From: Jiangella sp. DSM 45060
GTDB taxonomy: Bacteria; Actinomycetota; Actinomycetes; Jiangellales; Jiangellaceae
DNA length: 64,000 nt
Assembly (NCBI RefSeq): GCF_900105175.1
Contig: NZ_LT629771.1
Location: 2,604,001 to 2,668,000 of the forward strand
Direction: 5' to 3'
The position numbers and the translations under genes were made by a program. The notes below the pieces were generated by a model. The model had not been told where the DNA came from and did no database searches. It saw nothing but the letters and a program-made list of their open reading frames with translations. Positions 1-10,456 of the stretch are shown piece after piece (position 1 is the first letter of the stretch; each line of letters begins with the position of its first letter).

Positions 1-1321
1 CGCCGCCGACCTCGTTGAGCGCGACGAACCGGGTGTACCGGTAGGCGGCGGTGTCCTCGACGCCCTTGGCCATGACGGCGCCCGTGGTCTGCTGGAACCG
101 CACGCAGAGCTCGTCGGCGGGGTCGCGCAGCCGCGGCTCCAGCGCGTCGAACGCCACGGCCAGCCGCGGGTGCCGCCGCCGCGCCATCGTGAGCGCGGCG
201 TCCAGGTGGTCGGCACCCGACGACGGCAGGTACGACCGATACACCGGGAACGCCACGGCCAGGAACGTCAGCGCCGCGAACGCGTCGGGAACGGACGGCG
301 CCAGCCGGGCCAGCCGGTGGAACTCCGAGCGCAGGACGGTACTGGCCACCGCCCGCTTCCCGATCTCCGCGTGCGTGCGCCAGTCGTGCTCGTCGCCGGT
401 CAGCTCGCGATAGAGGCGGTCGAGCGCCGGTTCGCCCGCGGGGTCGACGAACAGCGGGCCCACCTCGGCCAGCGCGTCGTAGCCGGTCGTGCCGTCGACC
501 GGCCACCCGGCCGGCAGCGCCTCGCCCGGCTCCAGGATCTTCTCCGCCAGGATCCACGCGCCGGGCGCCTGCTCGCGCAGCCGGCGCAGGTAGCCGCCGG
601 GGTCGGCCAGCCCGTCCGGGTGGTCGACGCGCAACCCGGCGACGCCGTCGTCGGTGACCCAGCGCAGGACGCGCTCGTGCGTGGCCGCCGCCACCTCGGG
701 GTCCTCGACCCGGACCCCGGCCAGCGAGGACACCGCGAAGAACCGCCGGTAGGCCAGCTCGGTGTCGCCGCGTCGCGCGTCGGCCAGCTCGTAGTGCTGG
801 CGGGCGTGCACGTCGGCGGCGGTGTCGCCGGGCCGTGGCCCGCTGCCCGGCGCCAGCGGGTAGCGCACCCCGGCGGCCAGCAGCGCGTCGCCGTCGAGCT
901 CGACCGCGTCGGCGCCGTCGAGGACCGGCAGCAGCAACCGCCCGGCCGGCCAGTCGACGTCGAACCAGGACGCGTACGCCGACGCCGGGCCGTGCCGCAG
1001 GAGGTCGTGCCAGGCCGGGTTCTGCTCGGGGTCGGCGACGCCCTGGTGGTTGGGGACGAGGTCCACGACTATGCGTAGCCCGTGCTCCCGGGCCGCCGCC
1101 ACCAAGGCGCGCCAGCCCGCCTCGCCGCCGCGGTCGTCGTCCATGCGGGTGACGTCGACGACGTCGTAGCCGTGCGCCGACCCGGCCGTGGCGCGCAGCA
1201 GCGGCGACAGGTAGAGCGCCCCGGCGCCGAGGTCGCGCAGGTACGGCGTCAGCTCGGCGGCCGCCGCCAGCGGGAACGCGGCGCTCAGCTGCAGCCGATA
1301 GGTCGACGACGGCGGGGTCAC
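1..1321 (-). CDS. treY: Maltooligosyltrehalose synthase (partial, C-terminus beyond window)
   Basis: GH13 enzyme that converts the reducing-end maltose unit of maltooligosaccharides into a trehalose unit, in the cytoplasmic TreX-TreY-TreZ route. The translation starts [12 protein letters not shown] from a GTG at 1321-1319 that overlaps the glgX stop codon (GTGA), so the two genes are translationally coupled. Visible motifs are VDLVPNH, the nucleophile segment [10 protein letters not shown] and the acid/base segment WILAEKI, then [10 protein letters not shown] near the window edge. About 440 codons are present of a family length of roughly 700-800. treZ would be expected next, outside the window. 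Identification is secure. Confidence 0.93.
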   Translation of the reverse strand, partial: MTPPSSTYRLQLSAAFPLAAAAELTPYLRDLGAGALYLSPLLRATAGSAHGYDVVDVTRMDDDRGGEAGWRALVAAAREHGLRIVVDLVPNHQGVADPEQNPAWHDLLRHGPASAYASWFDVDWPAGRLLLPVLDGADAVELDGDALLAAGVRYPLAPGSGPRPGDTAADVHARQHYELADARRGDTELAYRRFFAVSSLAGVRVEDPEVAAATHERVLRWVTDDGVAGLRVDHPDGLADPGGYLRRLREQAPGAWILAEKILEPGEALPAGWPVDGTTGYDALAEVGPLFVDPAGEPALDRLYRELTGDEHDWRTHAEIGKRAVASTVLRSEFHRLARLAPSVPDAFAALTFLAVAFPVYRSYLPSSGADHLDAALTMARRRHPRLAVAFDALEPRLRDPADELCVRFQQTTGAVMAKGVEDTAAYRYTRFVALNEVGG

Positions 1322-3459
1322 GGCGCGGCGTCCCGTGGCGTCATCAGCACCAGCAGCGACCGCGCCTGGACGGTGACGACGGACCCGGCCGCGCGCGGCC
1401 CGCCGCGGTCGCCGGCGTCGTCGTCGGCGGTGTCGAGGACGGTGTCCCAGGCGGCGCCGAACTCGGGGCCGGGCAGGGTGAACTCCAGCGGCTCGTGATG
1501 GGCGTTGAAGCAGAGCAGGAAGGAGTCGTCGACGACCCGCTGCCCGCGCGCGTCGACCTCGGCGATGCCGTTGCCGTTGAGGAACACCGCGATGGCCCGG
1601 CCGAACCCGGCGTCCCAGTCGGCCTCCGTCATGGGGCTGGCGTCGGGGCGCAGCCAGTCGATGTCGGGCAGCCCCTCGACGCCCGGACGGCGCACCGGCA
1701 GGCCGTTGAAGAACCGGCGCCGCCGGAACACCGGGTGCGCCGCCCGCAGCGCCGTGACGCGGCGGGTGAACTGCCGCAGCGCGTGGTCGGCGTCGTCCCA
1801 GTCGACCCACGACAGCTCGTTGTCCTGGCAGAACGCGTTGTTGTTGCCGTCCTGCGTGCGGCCCAGCTCGTCGCCGTGCGAGATCATCGGCACGCCCTGC
1901 GACAGCAGCAGTGTCGCGAGGAAGTTGCGCTGCTGGCGGGCCCGCACCGCGTTGACCTCGGGGTCGTCGGTGCGGCCCTCGACGCCGCAGTTCCACGACC
2001 GGTTGTGGCTCTCGCCGTCGGCGTTGTCCTCGAGGTTGGCCTCGTTGTGCTTCTCATTGTAGGAGACGAGGTCGCGCAGCGTGAAGCCGTCGTGGGCGGT
2101 GACGAAGTTGATCGACGCGACCGGCCGCCGGGTGGACTGCTCGTAGAGGTCGGCCGACCCGGTGATGCGCGACGCGAACTCGCCCAGCGTGGCCGGCTCG
2201 CCGCGCCAGAGGTCGCGGACGGTGTCGCGGTACTTGCCGTTCCACTCCGTCCACTGCGGCGGGAAGTTGCCCACCTGGTAGCCGCCCGGGCCGAGGTCCC
2301 ACGGCTCGGCGATCAGCTTCACCTGGCTGACCGTCGGGTCCTGCTGCACGAGGTCGAAGAACGCCGACAGCCGGTCGACGTCGTAGAACTCGCGGGCCAG
2401 GGTGGCGGCGAGGTCGAAGCGGAAGCCGTCGACGTGCATCTCGGTGACCCAGTACCGCAGGGAGTCCATGATCAGCTGCAGGGAGTGCGGGTTGCCGACG
2501 TTCAGCGAGTTCCCGGTGCCGGTGTAGTCGAGGTAGTAGCGCTTGTCGTCGTCGACCAGCCGGTAGTAGGCGGCGTTGTCGATGCCGCGGAACGACAGCG
2601 TGGGGCCGAGGTGGTTGCCCTCGGCCGTGTGGTTGTAGACGACGTCGAGGATGACCTCGATGCCGGCCTCGTGCAGCGCCCGCACCATGGCCTTGAACTC
2701 GCCGATCTGCGCGCCCGGCGTGGTGGCCGAGCTGTACTTCGGGTCGGGCGCGAAGAACCCGATGGAGTTGTAGCCCCAGTAGTTCGACAGCCCTTTCTCC
2801 AACAAGGTGGAGTCGTGGGCGAAGTGGTGCACCGGCATCAGCTCGAGCGCGGTGACGCCGAGCGACGTCAGGTGGTCGAGGACGACGGGATGCGCGATGG
2901 CCGCGTAGGTGCCGCGGATCTCCTCGGGGATGTCCGGGTGGGTCTTCGTCAGGCCTTTGACGTGCGCCTCGTAGATGACGGTCTCGGCGTACTCGCGGCG
3001 CGGCGGGCGGTCGGTGCCCCAGTCGAAGAACGGGTTGATGACCACCGCCTTCGGCATGTGCGGCGCGGAGTCGTCGTCGTTGCGGCTGTCGGGGTCGCCG
3101 AACTGGTAGCCGAACAGCGCCTGGTGCCACTCGAACGTGCCGTCGACGGCCTTCGCGTACGGGTCGAGCAGCAGCTTCGCCGGGTTGCAGCGGTGGCCGG
3201 CCTTGGGGTCGTGCGGGCCGTGGACGCGGTAGCCGTAGCGCTGGCCGGGCTCGACGCCGGGCAGGAAGGTGTGCCACACGAAGCCGTCGACCTCGGTCAG
3301 CGGCAGCCGCGTCTCGGCGCCGTCGCCGTCGAACAGGCACAGCTCCACGCCGTCGGCGACCTCGCTGAACAGCGCGAAGTTGGTGCCTGAGCCGTCGTAC
3401 GTGGCGCCGAGCGGGTACGCCGCCCCCGGCCACTGCGGCATCGGCTCGGCAGAGGTCAT
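1318..3459 (-). CDS. glgX: Glycogen debranching enzyme GlgX/TreX
   Basis: Isoamylase-type GH13 enzyme that cleaves alpha-1,6 branches of glycogen and so supplies linear maltooligosaccharides to TreY. It has 713 residues, the normal length. An N-terminal CBM48-like domain (about residues 15-100) is followed by the (beta/alpha)8 barrel. The catalytic triad is Asp349 (GFRFDLA), Glu385 (LIAEPWD) and Asp457 (TAHDGFTL). The ATG at 3459 has AAAGG seven bases upstream. The gene directly precedes treY with a 4-bp overlap, which favours a TreX role in trehalose synthesis over a purely glycogen-degrading one. Confidence 0.95.
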   Translation of the reverse strand: MTSAEPMPQWPGAAYPLGATYDGSGTNFALFSEVADGVELCLFDGDGAETRLPLTEVDGFVWHTFLPGVEPGQRYGYRVHGPHDPKAGHRCNPAKLLLDPYAKAVDGTFEWHQALFGYQFGDPDSRNDDDSAPHMPKAVVINPFFDWGTDRPPRREYAETVIYEAHVKGLTKTHPDIPEEIRGTYAAIAHPVVLDHLTSLGVTALELMPVHHFAHDSTLLEKGLSNYWGYNSIGFFAPDPKYSSATTPGAQIGEFKAMVRALHEAGIEVILDVVYNHTAEGNHLGPTLSFRGIDNAAYYRLVDDDKRYYLDYTGTGNSLNVGNPHSLQLIMDSLRYWVTEMHVDGFRFDLAATLAREFYDVDRLSAFFDLVQQDPTVSQVKLIAEPWDLGPGGYQVGNFPPQWTEWNGKYRDTVRDLWRGEPATLGEFASRITGSADLYEQSTRRPVASINFVTAHDGFTLRDLVSYNEKHNEANLEDNADGESHNRSWNCGVEGRTDDPEVNAVRARQQRNFLATLLLSQGVPMISHGDELGRTQDGNNNAFCQDNELSWVDWDDADHALRQFTRRVTALRAAHPVFRRRRFFNGLPVRRPGVEGLPDIDWLRPDASPMTEADWDAGFGRAIAVFLNGNGIAEVDARGQRVVDDSFLLCFNAHHEPLEFTLPGPEFGAAWDTVLDTADDDAGDRGGPRAAGSVVTVQARSLLVLMTPRDAAP

Positions 3460-3602
3460 CGGGCGGCCTTTCGTCGCGGTTCGGTGTGGTGCTCGCTGCG
3501 CCGCGAGTCAGGACTCCATGGTCGCTGGTCGGGCCGTCCGAATCCACTCGATCGGCCCGCCCGGCCGAACCGGGTCCGGGCGCGCCGCATACGGTGGTGC
3601 TG

Positions 3603-4136
3603 ATGCGCATCCGACCCCGACGGCCCGGCGACGTCCCGGAACTGGCGGCCGTTCTGGCCCGCGACCACGAGGTCACCGGCTACCCGTACCTGCTGCCGGA
3701 CGACCCGGCGGGGTGGATCGAGGAGCCGGACCGCCTCGCCGCGTTCGTCGCCGCCGACGACGCGGACCGCCCGGCCGGGCACGTCAGCGTCGGCGCCGCC
3801 GCGACCACCGACCACGGCGCGGGCACCGTCCTGCAGGAGGCCTGGAGCAAGGCGCACGGACGACCGGTCGACGGCTGCGCCGTGGTGGGACGGCTGTTCG
3901 TCGCGGCGGACCGGCAGCGGCACGGCGCCGGTGCGGCGCTCCTCGACACCGCCGTCGGGTGGATGCGCGAGCGCGACCTCGCGCCCTGCCTCGACGTACT
4001 GCCGATCGGGCCCGCGGCGTCCGTCGTGGGCTGGTACGAGACGCGCGGCTGGGAGGTGGTGGGCGAGGCCAGCCCGGTCTGGCGACGGCCCGGCTGGCCG
4101 CCGTTGCTGGCGCTGATCCTGCCGGGCCAAACGTGA
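3603..4136 (+). CDS. GNAT family N-acetyltransferase
   Basis: Small acetyltransferase of 177 residues with the GNAT fold: N-terminal MRIRPRRPGDVPELAAVLAR, the core beta4 strand GRLFVAADRQR and the acetyl-CoA loop RHGAGAALL, then the C-terminal ASVVGWYETRGWEVV. The substrate cannot be inferred. I chose the ATG at 3603 over an upstream in-frame GTG at 3486 because the domain starts here and a TACGGT box at 3590-3595 lies seven bases before it, as expected for a leaderless mRNA. The gene is divergent from glgX. The 143-bp gap shows no other gene. Confidence 0.82.
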   Translation: MRIRPRRPGDVPELAAVLARDHEVTGYPYLLPDDPAGWIEEPDRLAAFVAADDADRPAGHVSVGAAATTDHGAGTVLQEAWSKAHGRPVDGCAVVGRLFVAADRQRHGAGAALLDTAVGWMRERDLAPCLDVLPIGPAASVVGWYETRGWEVVGEASPVWRRPGWPPLLALILPGQT

Positions 4137-4248
4137 AGAACCACACAGAGTGACCGAATTCTGGCGTTTGACTATCGAAGATCACCCTCTGTAGGCGATC
4201 ATGGTGCGTCGTACGCCACCCGGGGGCGGGGGATGCGGAGGTAGACAC

Positions 4249-4914
4249 ATGGACGATGCTGCGCACGATCGGCCCGGTTCGGCCGGCGAGCACGCACTGC
4301 AGGAGTCACACGGCAGCCGGGAACGGGCTGACCGCTTCTACCGCGAACAGGTCGCCGACCACCTGAACGGCCACATGCGCGAGTTCGTCGGCCGCATGGA
4401 GATGGTGTTCGTCGGGTCGGCCGACGGCGGCGGCGAGTGCGACGTGACCTTCCGGGCCGGTCCGCCGGGCTTCGTCCGGGTGCTCGACCCGCGGACGCTG
4501 GCCTGGCCGGAGTACCGCGGCAACGGCGTCATGGCCAGTGCCGGCAACATCGTCGAGAACGGCCACGTCGGCCTGCTCTTCATGGACTTCGTGCGCGACC
4601 TCGTCGGCCTGCACGTCAACGGCGGGGCGCAGCTGCTGTCGCCGTCGGAGTTCGCCGAGTGGCACCCGGACGAGCCGATCGACGCCGACGTGCCCGGCCG
4701 GCGGCCCGAGCGGTGGGTGACGGTGCACGTCGAGGAGGCCTACATCCACTGCTCCAAGCACGTGCCGCGGCTGATGCCGGTGCCGCGGAACCGGCAATGG
4801 GGCACCGACGACCGCAAGGCCAAGGGCGGCGACGCGTTCGGGGTGGCGGCGTCGCGCGGGCTCGGCGCGCACGCCAGGCGGGCGCTCAGGCAGGGCGCGC
4901 CACGGTTGTCGTGA
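4249..4914 (+). CDS. Pyridoxamine 5'-phosphate oxidase-fold (PNPOx-like) protein
   Basis: The protein has 222 residues and resembles the split-barrel flavin-binding family often annotated pyridoxamine 5'-phosphate oxidase family protein. Recognisable pieces are FVGSADGGGECDVTFRAG, GNGVMASAGNIVENGHVGLL and a C-terminal HCSKHVPRL segment, which is characteristic of this branch. It probably binds a flavin or F420; the substrate is unknown. The start at 4249 is preceded by GGAGGT at 4237-4242, six bases away, so the in-frame ATG at 4201 is less likely. The last 29 bp overlap the convergent TetR gene. Confidence 0.8.
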   Translation: MDDAAHDRPGSAGEHALQESHGSRERADRFYREQVADHLNGHMREFVGRMEMVFVGSADGGGECDVTFRAGPPGFVRVLDPRTLAWPEYRGNGVMASAGNIVENGHVGLLFMDFVRDLVGLHVNGGAQLLSPSEFAEWHPDEPIDADVPGRRPERWVTVHVEEAYIHCSKHVPRLMPVPRNRQWGTDDRKAKGGDAFGVAASRGLGAHARRALRQGAPRLS

Positions 4915-5902
4915 CGGGCACGACGGCGGCGGCGTGGCCGGCGCCGCGACCCTCGGCACGGGCGACGACTCGGCCCGCCACGACACGGACCGCGGCCTCG
5001 GTGTCGTCGGAGGGCTCGGCGATGCCGGCGGCCGCGGCCACGGCGTCGGCCGCGGGGCCCAGCAGCAGCCGCACCGGCGGGCGGGCCGGCCCGGGGACCG
5101 CCCGGCGCAGCGTGCCGTCGAGCCGGGCGAGGACCAGCCGGGCGAGCGGCGCCAGCTCGTCCGGCTCGCCCGTCACCAGCGCCACGGTGACACCGGCGCC
5201 GGCGGGCGCGGACCGCACCGACTCCTCGGCGGCCTCGAGCCGGCGCAGGCCCAGCAGGTGCACGACGCCGTCGCCCGGCGCTGGACCGTCCGGCCACGGC
5301 TCGTCGACCAGCCGGGCGGGGGAGACGTGCCGCAGGTAGGCGCGCGGCCAGCCGCGGTCGGCCGGCAGCGCCGTCAGCAGCTCGCAGGCGGCCACGACAT
5401 CGAACTGGTCGACGAAGCCGGGCGCGGCGGTGGCCAGGTGGTCGGCGCCCGCCAGCAGGGTCAACGCCGACGCCGCGACGCGCACGGCCCGCCCGCGCAG
5501 CCCGAGCCGCTCCAGCGCGAGCCCCAGCACCAGCGCCTCCAGCTCCAGCAGCTGTGCGTACGCGGCGCGCGCGGGCTCGTCGTCGAGCACGTCGGCGGGC
5601 AGGCCGGCGCCGAGGCGGGCCCGGACGATGGCCGCGAGCGCCTCGCGCGGCGTGGTGCCCCCGGCGGCGTCGCCGCGGGCCGCCCGCGCGGCCCGCTCGG
5701 CGTCGGCGGCCAGCACCGACAGGTACAGCGCCCGCTTGCCGGCGAAGTTCGCGTAGACGGCGCCGCGGGTGAGCCCGGCGCGGGCGGCGATGCCGTCGAT
5801 GGTCGCGTCGCGGTAGCCGCGGCCGGCGAACTCGGCGCGGGCCGCGGCCAACACGCCGGACCGGGTGCGCTCCTGGGTCTGCGCGCGGGTGAGCCGTACC
5901 AT
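4886..5902 (-). CDS. TetR family transcriptional regulator
   Basis: The N-terminal helix-turn-helix (about residues 8-60) shows the TetR signature: RSGVLAAARAEFAGRGYRDA, TIDGIAARAGLTRGAVYANF, then KRALYLSVL. The ligand domain is long (338 residues in total against about 200 usual) and not recognisable, so the inducer is unknown. The ATG at 5902 has GGGAGG seven bases upstream, and a TATCCT -10-like box lies at 5939-5934. It is divergent from the ClpX-type gene, and an operator-like palindrome lies between them. It therefore probably represses itself and perhaps that gene. Confidence 0.88.
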   Translation of the reverse strand: MVRLTRAQTQERTRSGVLAAARAEFAGRGYRDATIDGIAARAGLTRGAVYANFAGKRALYLSVLAADAERAARAARGDAAGGTTPREALAAIVRARLGAGLPADVLDDEPARAAYAQLLELEALVLGLALERLGLRGRAVRVAASALTLLAGADHLATAAPGFVDQFDVVAACELLTALPADRGWPRAYLRHVSPARLVDEPWPDGPAPGDGVVHLLGLRRLEAAEESVRSAPAGAGVTVALVTGEPDELAPLARLVLARLDGTLRRAVPGPARPPVRLLLGPAADAVAAAAGIAEPSDDTEAAVRVVAGRVVARAEGRGAGHAAAVVPVTTTVARPA

Positions 5903-5950
5903 CAGCGCCTCCCGTTGTCTTCGCTCGCGATCCAGGATACCGTCACCATC

Positions 5951-5969
5951 CAGATGGTCCGAACATCTG
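5951..5969. promoter_or_regulatory. Near-perfect 19-bp palindrome, candidate TetR operator
   Basis: CAGATGGTCCGAACATCTG is an inverted repeat of two 9-base arms around one central base with a single mismatch. It lies between the tetR-like gene and the clpX-like gene, in the -35 area of the former and just before the start of the latter. A second, overlapping inverted repeat (ACCATC-CA-GATGGT) begins at 5945. Size and placement fit a TetR-family operator; binding is inferred. Confidence 0.6.
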
Positions 5970-5988
5970 AAATGTGGGTCTGAATTCG

Positions 5989-7221
<1,233 letters not shown>

Positions 7222-8076
7222 ACCGCACGGTGTCGCCGGGGCGCAGCTGGGCGGCCGGCGACAGGTCGGCGGCCGCGACGACGCCGATCACCGGGTAGCC
7301 GCCGGTCACCGGGTGGTCGGCGAGGAACAGCACCGGGCGCCCGTCCGGCGGCACCTGCAGCGCCCCGGTCACCATGCCCTCGGGCGGCAGCTCCGCGGCC
7401 GCGCCGGCCGCGCGCCGCAGCGGCGGCCCGGCCAGCCGCAGCCCGACGCGGTCGCTGTCCGCCGTCACCTCGTACGCGGTCGCGAACAGCGTCCGCAGCG
7501 CCGACGGCGCGAACCGGTCCGCCCGCGGGCCCGGCAGCACCCGCAGCGTGACGTCGTCCGGCGGCGGCGGCACGGGCGCGACGTCGACGGAGGGATGGCC
7601 GTCGTGGTCGCCGGCCAGCGGCAGCAGGTCGCCGGAGCGCAGCGGCGGCGGGCCGATGCCGGCCAGCGAATCCCACGACCGCGACCCCAGCACCGGCGGC
7701 ACGCCCAGCCCGCCGCGCACCGCCAGGTACGAGCGCAGCCCGCGGGCCGGCCGCCCGACCCGCAGCAGCTCGCCGGCCCGGACGGCGAACGGGGCGTTGA
7801 ACGCCGCCGCCCGGTCACCGGCCCGCACGTCCGCCGGCGCGCCGGTGAGCGCGACCGTCGCCGTCCGCCGGAACCGCACCACCAGCCCGCCCAGCACGAA
7901 CTCGATCGCGGCGGCCCGCTCGGCGTTCGCGACCAGCCGGTTCGCCAGCCGGAAGCTGTCCTCGTCCGCCGCGCCGGACCGCCCGACGCCGAGGGCGCCG
8001 AGGCCCGGCCGGCCGAGGTCCTCGACGAGCGCCAGCAGACCCGGCTCGACGATCTCGAGCGCGGGGCCGGCGTCGC

Positions 8077-8838
8077 TCATGCGAATGCGGCGATCGCGAC
8101 GCCGTGCTCCGTCAGCACCTCGCGGACCCGGCGCAGGATGGCGACGGCGCCGGGGGTGTCGCCGTGCACGCACAGCGACCGGGCGTCGACGGCGACCGGC
8201 TCGCCCTCGATGCTGGTGACCTGCCCGGTGGTGACGATCTGCAGGCACCGCGCGGCGACCTCGTCCGGGTCGGTGACGAGCGCGCCCGGCCGCCGCCGCG
8301 ACACCAGGCGGCCGTCGGCGTGGTAGGCGCGGTCGCCGAACGCCTCGGCCGCCGTGGGCAGCCCGTGCACGGCCGCGATGCGCAGCACCTCCGAGCCGGG
8401 CAGCCCGAGCATCGTCAGCCCCGGGTCGTAGGAGCGGGCGGCATCGACGACGGCGGCGGCCTGCTCGGCGTCGCGGACGATCACGTTGTAGAGGGCGCCG
8501 TGCGGCTTGACGTAGCGGACCCGGGTCCCGGTGACGCGGGCGATGCCGTCCAGCGCGGCCAGCTGGTAGAGGACGTCGTCGGCGAGCTGGGTGGCCGGCA
8601 TGGCGATCTCGCGGCGGCCGAACCCGGCGAGGTCGCGGTAGCCGACGTGCGCGCCGACGGTGATGCCGCGGGCGGCCGCGATCTCGCAGACGCCGCGCAT
8701 GATCGTCGGGTCGCCGCCGTGGAACCCGCAGGCCACGTTGGCGCTGCTCACCACCGCCAGCAGGCCGGCGTCGTCACCCATGGGCCAGGCGCCGAAGCCC
8801 TCGCCGAGGTCGCAGTTGAGGTCGATCGGCGTCGTCAC
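8077..8838 (-). CDS. pxpA: 5-oxoprolinase subunit A (LamB/YcsF family)
   Basis: A 253-residue subunit of 5-oxoprolinase with the hallmark N-terminus IDLNCDLGEGFGAW, then SSANVACGFHGGDP, GAHVGYRDL, VKPHGALYN and CVHGDTP. The start is GTG at 8838, overlapping the pxpB stop (GTGA), with GGAGGG about seven bases upstream. A longer open frame extends further upstream, but that part is a shadow of pxpB. It works with PxpB and PxpC to recycle 5-oxoproline. Confidence 0.93.
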   Translation of the reverse strand: MTTPIDLNCDLGEGFGAWPMGDDAGLLAVVSSANVACGFHGGDPTIMRGVCEIAAARGITVGAHVGYRDLAGFGRREIAMPATQLADDVLYQLAALDGIARVTGTRVRYVKPHGALYNVIVRDAEQAAAVVDAARSYDPGLTMLGLPGSEVLRIAAVHGLPTAAEAFGDRAYHADGRLVSRRRPGALVTDPDEVAARCLQIVTTGQVTSIEGEPVAVDARSLCVHGDTPGAVAILRRVREVLTEHGVAIAAFA

Positions 8839-9464
8839 GCGCGACCCTCCGTGAACCGCACCCGGGCGCCAGGCAGCAGCGCCGCCGGCGGCGTGCGGCC
8901 GAGGTCCCACAGGACCGCGTCGGTGTGTCCGAGCAGGTGCCAGCCGCCGGGCCCGGACCGCGGGTAGACGCCGGTGTAACGGTCTGCGATGGCGACCGAG
9001 CCGGCCGGGACCCGCGTGCGCGGCGTCTCGCGGCGGGGGAGCACCAGCCGCGGGTCCAGCCCCGTGAGGTAGGCGAAGCCGGGCGCGAACCCGGTGAACG
9101 CGACGGTGTACGTGCCGCCCGCGTGGCGGCGCACCACCTCGGCGGCGGACAGCCCGGCCGCCGCGGCGACGGCGTCGACGTCCGGGCCGTCGTAGCGCAC
9201 CGGGATCTCGACCAGCGGCGGCTCGTCGGTGGCCGGGCGCTCGTCGGGCAGGTGCGCGAGCTCGTCGGTGAGCCGCTCGGCCGACGTCACGCCGGGATCG
9301 AACATGATCAGCAGCGTCTCTGCCGCCGGCACGACGTCGACCAGCCCGGGCGGCTCGTGGTCGCGCAGCGCCGCGTTCAGCGCGAGGACGTCCTCGAGGT
9401 CGTCCAACTCGACCAGGACGGCGTGGTCGCCGCAGGGGAGTACGTGCAACTCGCTGGTGCGCAT
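8835..9464 (-). CDS. pxpB: 5-oxoprolinase subunit B (allophanate hydrolase subunit 1 family)
   Basis: A 209-residue subunit of PxpABC. Family motifs seen are GDHAVLVELDDLEDVLALNA, YDGPDVDAVA, the conserved FTGFAPGFAYL, PRLVLPRRETPRTRVPAGSV and GVYPRSGPGGW. I place the start at ATG 9464 because GGAGG lies nine bases upstream; an in-frame ATG at 9500 lacks a site. It is the first of three overlapping pxp genes and follows the ArsR-acetyltransferase gene by 55 bp, so it may share that transcript. Confidence 0.91.
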   Translation of the reverse strand: MRTSELHVLPCGDHAVLVELDDLEDVLALNAALRDHEPPGLVDVVPAAETLLIMFDPGVTSAERLTDELAHLPDERPATDEPPLVEIPVRYDGPDVDAVAAAAGLSAAEVVRRHAGGTYTVAFTGFAPGFAYLTGLDPRLVLPRRETPRTRVPAGSVAIADRYTGVYPRSGPGGWHLLGHTDAVLWDLGRTPPAALLPGARVRFTEGRA

Positions 9465-9519
9465 GGCCTCGCCCCTCCACACGGCGTCCTCACGGGCCAT
9501 TGAAGGGACGGTGTGCCGA

Positions 9520-10368
9520 TCATGTCAAGGCGCTGCCCGCCCGGCGCTCCAGCAGGACGCAGTCGTGCCAGACGCCGTCGCGCTGCCCGAACTTCTCGCG
9601 GACGCCGACGGTGCGGTAGCCGGCCTGGTGGTGCAGCGACAGTCCGGCCCGGTTGGCGCTGAAGACCGACGTCTGCAGCGTCCAGATGCCGGCCCGGTCA
9701 GCCGCCGTGACCTGCTGGAACAGCAGCGCCTTGCCGACACCGCGGCCGCGGTGCGCGCGGTCGACGTACACCGCCGTCTCGCCCACCCCGCGCAGCGGCT
9801 CGCGCGGCGACGCGTGCGCGATGGTCGTCCAGCCGACGACCACGCCGTCGGCCTCGGCGACCCAGCGGTGACCGGGCAGCCAGCGGGCGGACAGCCGGGT
9901 GCTCGGCGGCACCGTGGTGTCGAACGACGCGAGGCCGGTGTCGAGGCCGTCCTGGTAGATGCGACGCACGTTCGGCCAGTCATCCAGCCGCAGCTCCCGC
10001 ACGACGATGCCCGCGGGCACGTCCTCGGGGTGCCGCGGCCGGGTGGCCCGCGCTCCCATGACGACGTCGGCCATGTGCGGCAGCCCGATGATGCACGCCT
10101 CGTTGACGGTGACGCGGGTGAACGGGCCCTGGCGGCCGACGTGGACGAAGCCGAGCTCGGCCAGCCGGCGGACGTGGTGCGAGCAGGTGGACTGGCTGAT
10201 GCCCAGCCGCTGCGTCAGCTCGCCGACCGTCTGGCCGGCGGGCGCCGTCGCGACGGCGTGCAGCAGCCGGACCCGGGTCGGATCGGCCAGGCAGGCGAAG
10301 GATTCGGCGAAGCGGACGACGTCATCGGTGGGAAGCAGATCGGGGTGCTCGAGCGTGCCGGCGGTCAT
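9520..10368 (-). CDS. ArsR repressor fused to ArsN/PAT-type N-acetyltransferase
   Basis: A 282-residue two-domain protein. Residues 15-105 form an ArsR/SmtB winged helix (ACLADPTRVRLLHAV, LGISQSTCSHHVRRLAELG). Residues 120-275 are a GNAT domain of the phosphinothricin/arsinothricin acetyltransferase type (LASFDTTVPP, VAEADGVVVGW, AVYVDRAHRGRGVGKALL, GVWHDCVLLER). Cys26, Cys62 in the recognition helix and Cys92 could bind arsenite, which is inference. Stand-alone ArsN1 is known to acetylate arsinothricin. A TAGGCT box at 10381-10376, seven bases before the ATG, suggests a leaderless message. It may cotranscribe with pxpBAC. Confidence 0.85.
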   Translation of the reverse strand: MTAGTLEHPDLLPTDDVVRFAESFACLADPTRVRLLHAVATAPAGQTVGELTQRLGISQSTCSHHVRRLAELGFVHVGRQGPFTRVTVNEACIIGLPHMADVVMGARATRPRHPEDVPAGIVVRELRLDDWPNVRRIYQDGLDTGLASFDTTVPPSTRLSARWLPGHRWVAEADGVVVGWTTIAHASPREPLRGVGETAVYVDRAHRGRGVGKALLFQQVTAADRAGIWTLQTSVFSANRAGLSLHHQAGYRTVGVREKFGQRDGVWHDCVLLERRAGSALT

Positions 10369-10456
10369 GGCAGGGAGCCTATTGAGCCCGATCGCCGCCC
10401 GCGTGATGTTCGCGTATCGCTGAGGTTTCCCCGGACGGAACTCGGACGGAACTCGC

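Noticed and set aside
1495..3390. 631-codon plus-strand frame opposite glgX
   Set aside because: It is the antisense shadow of a well-supported GH13 gene; valine/aspartate/arginine-rich with no family motif.
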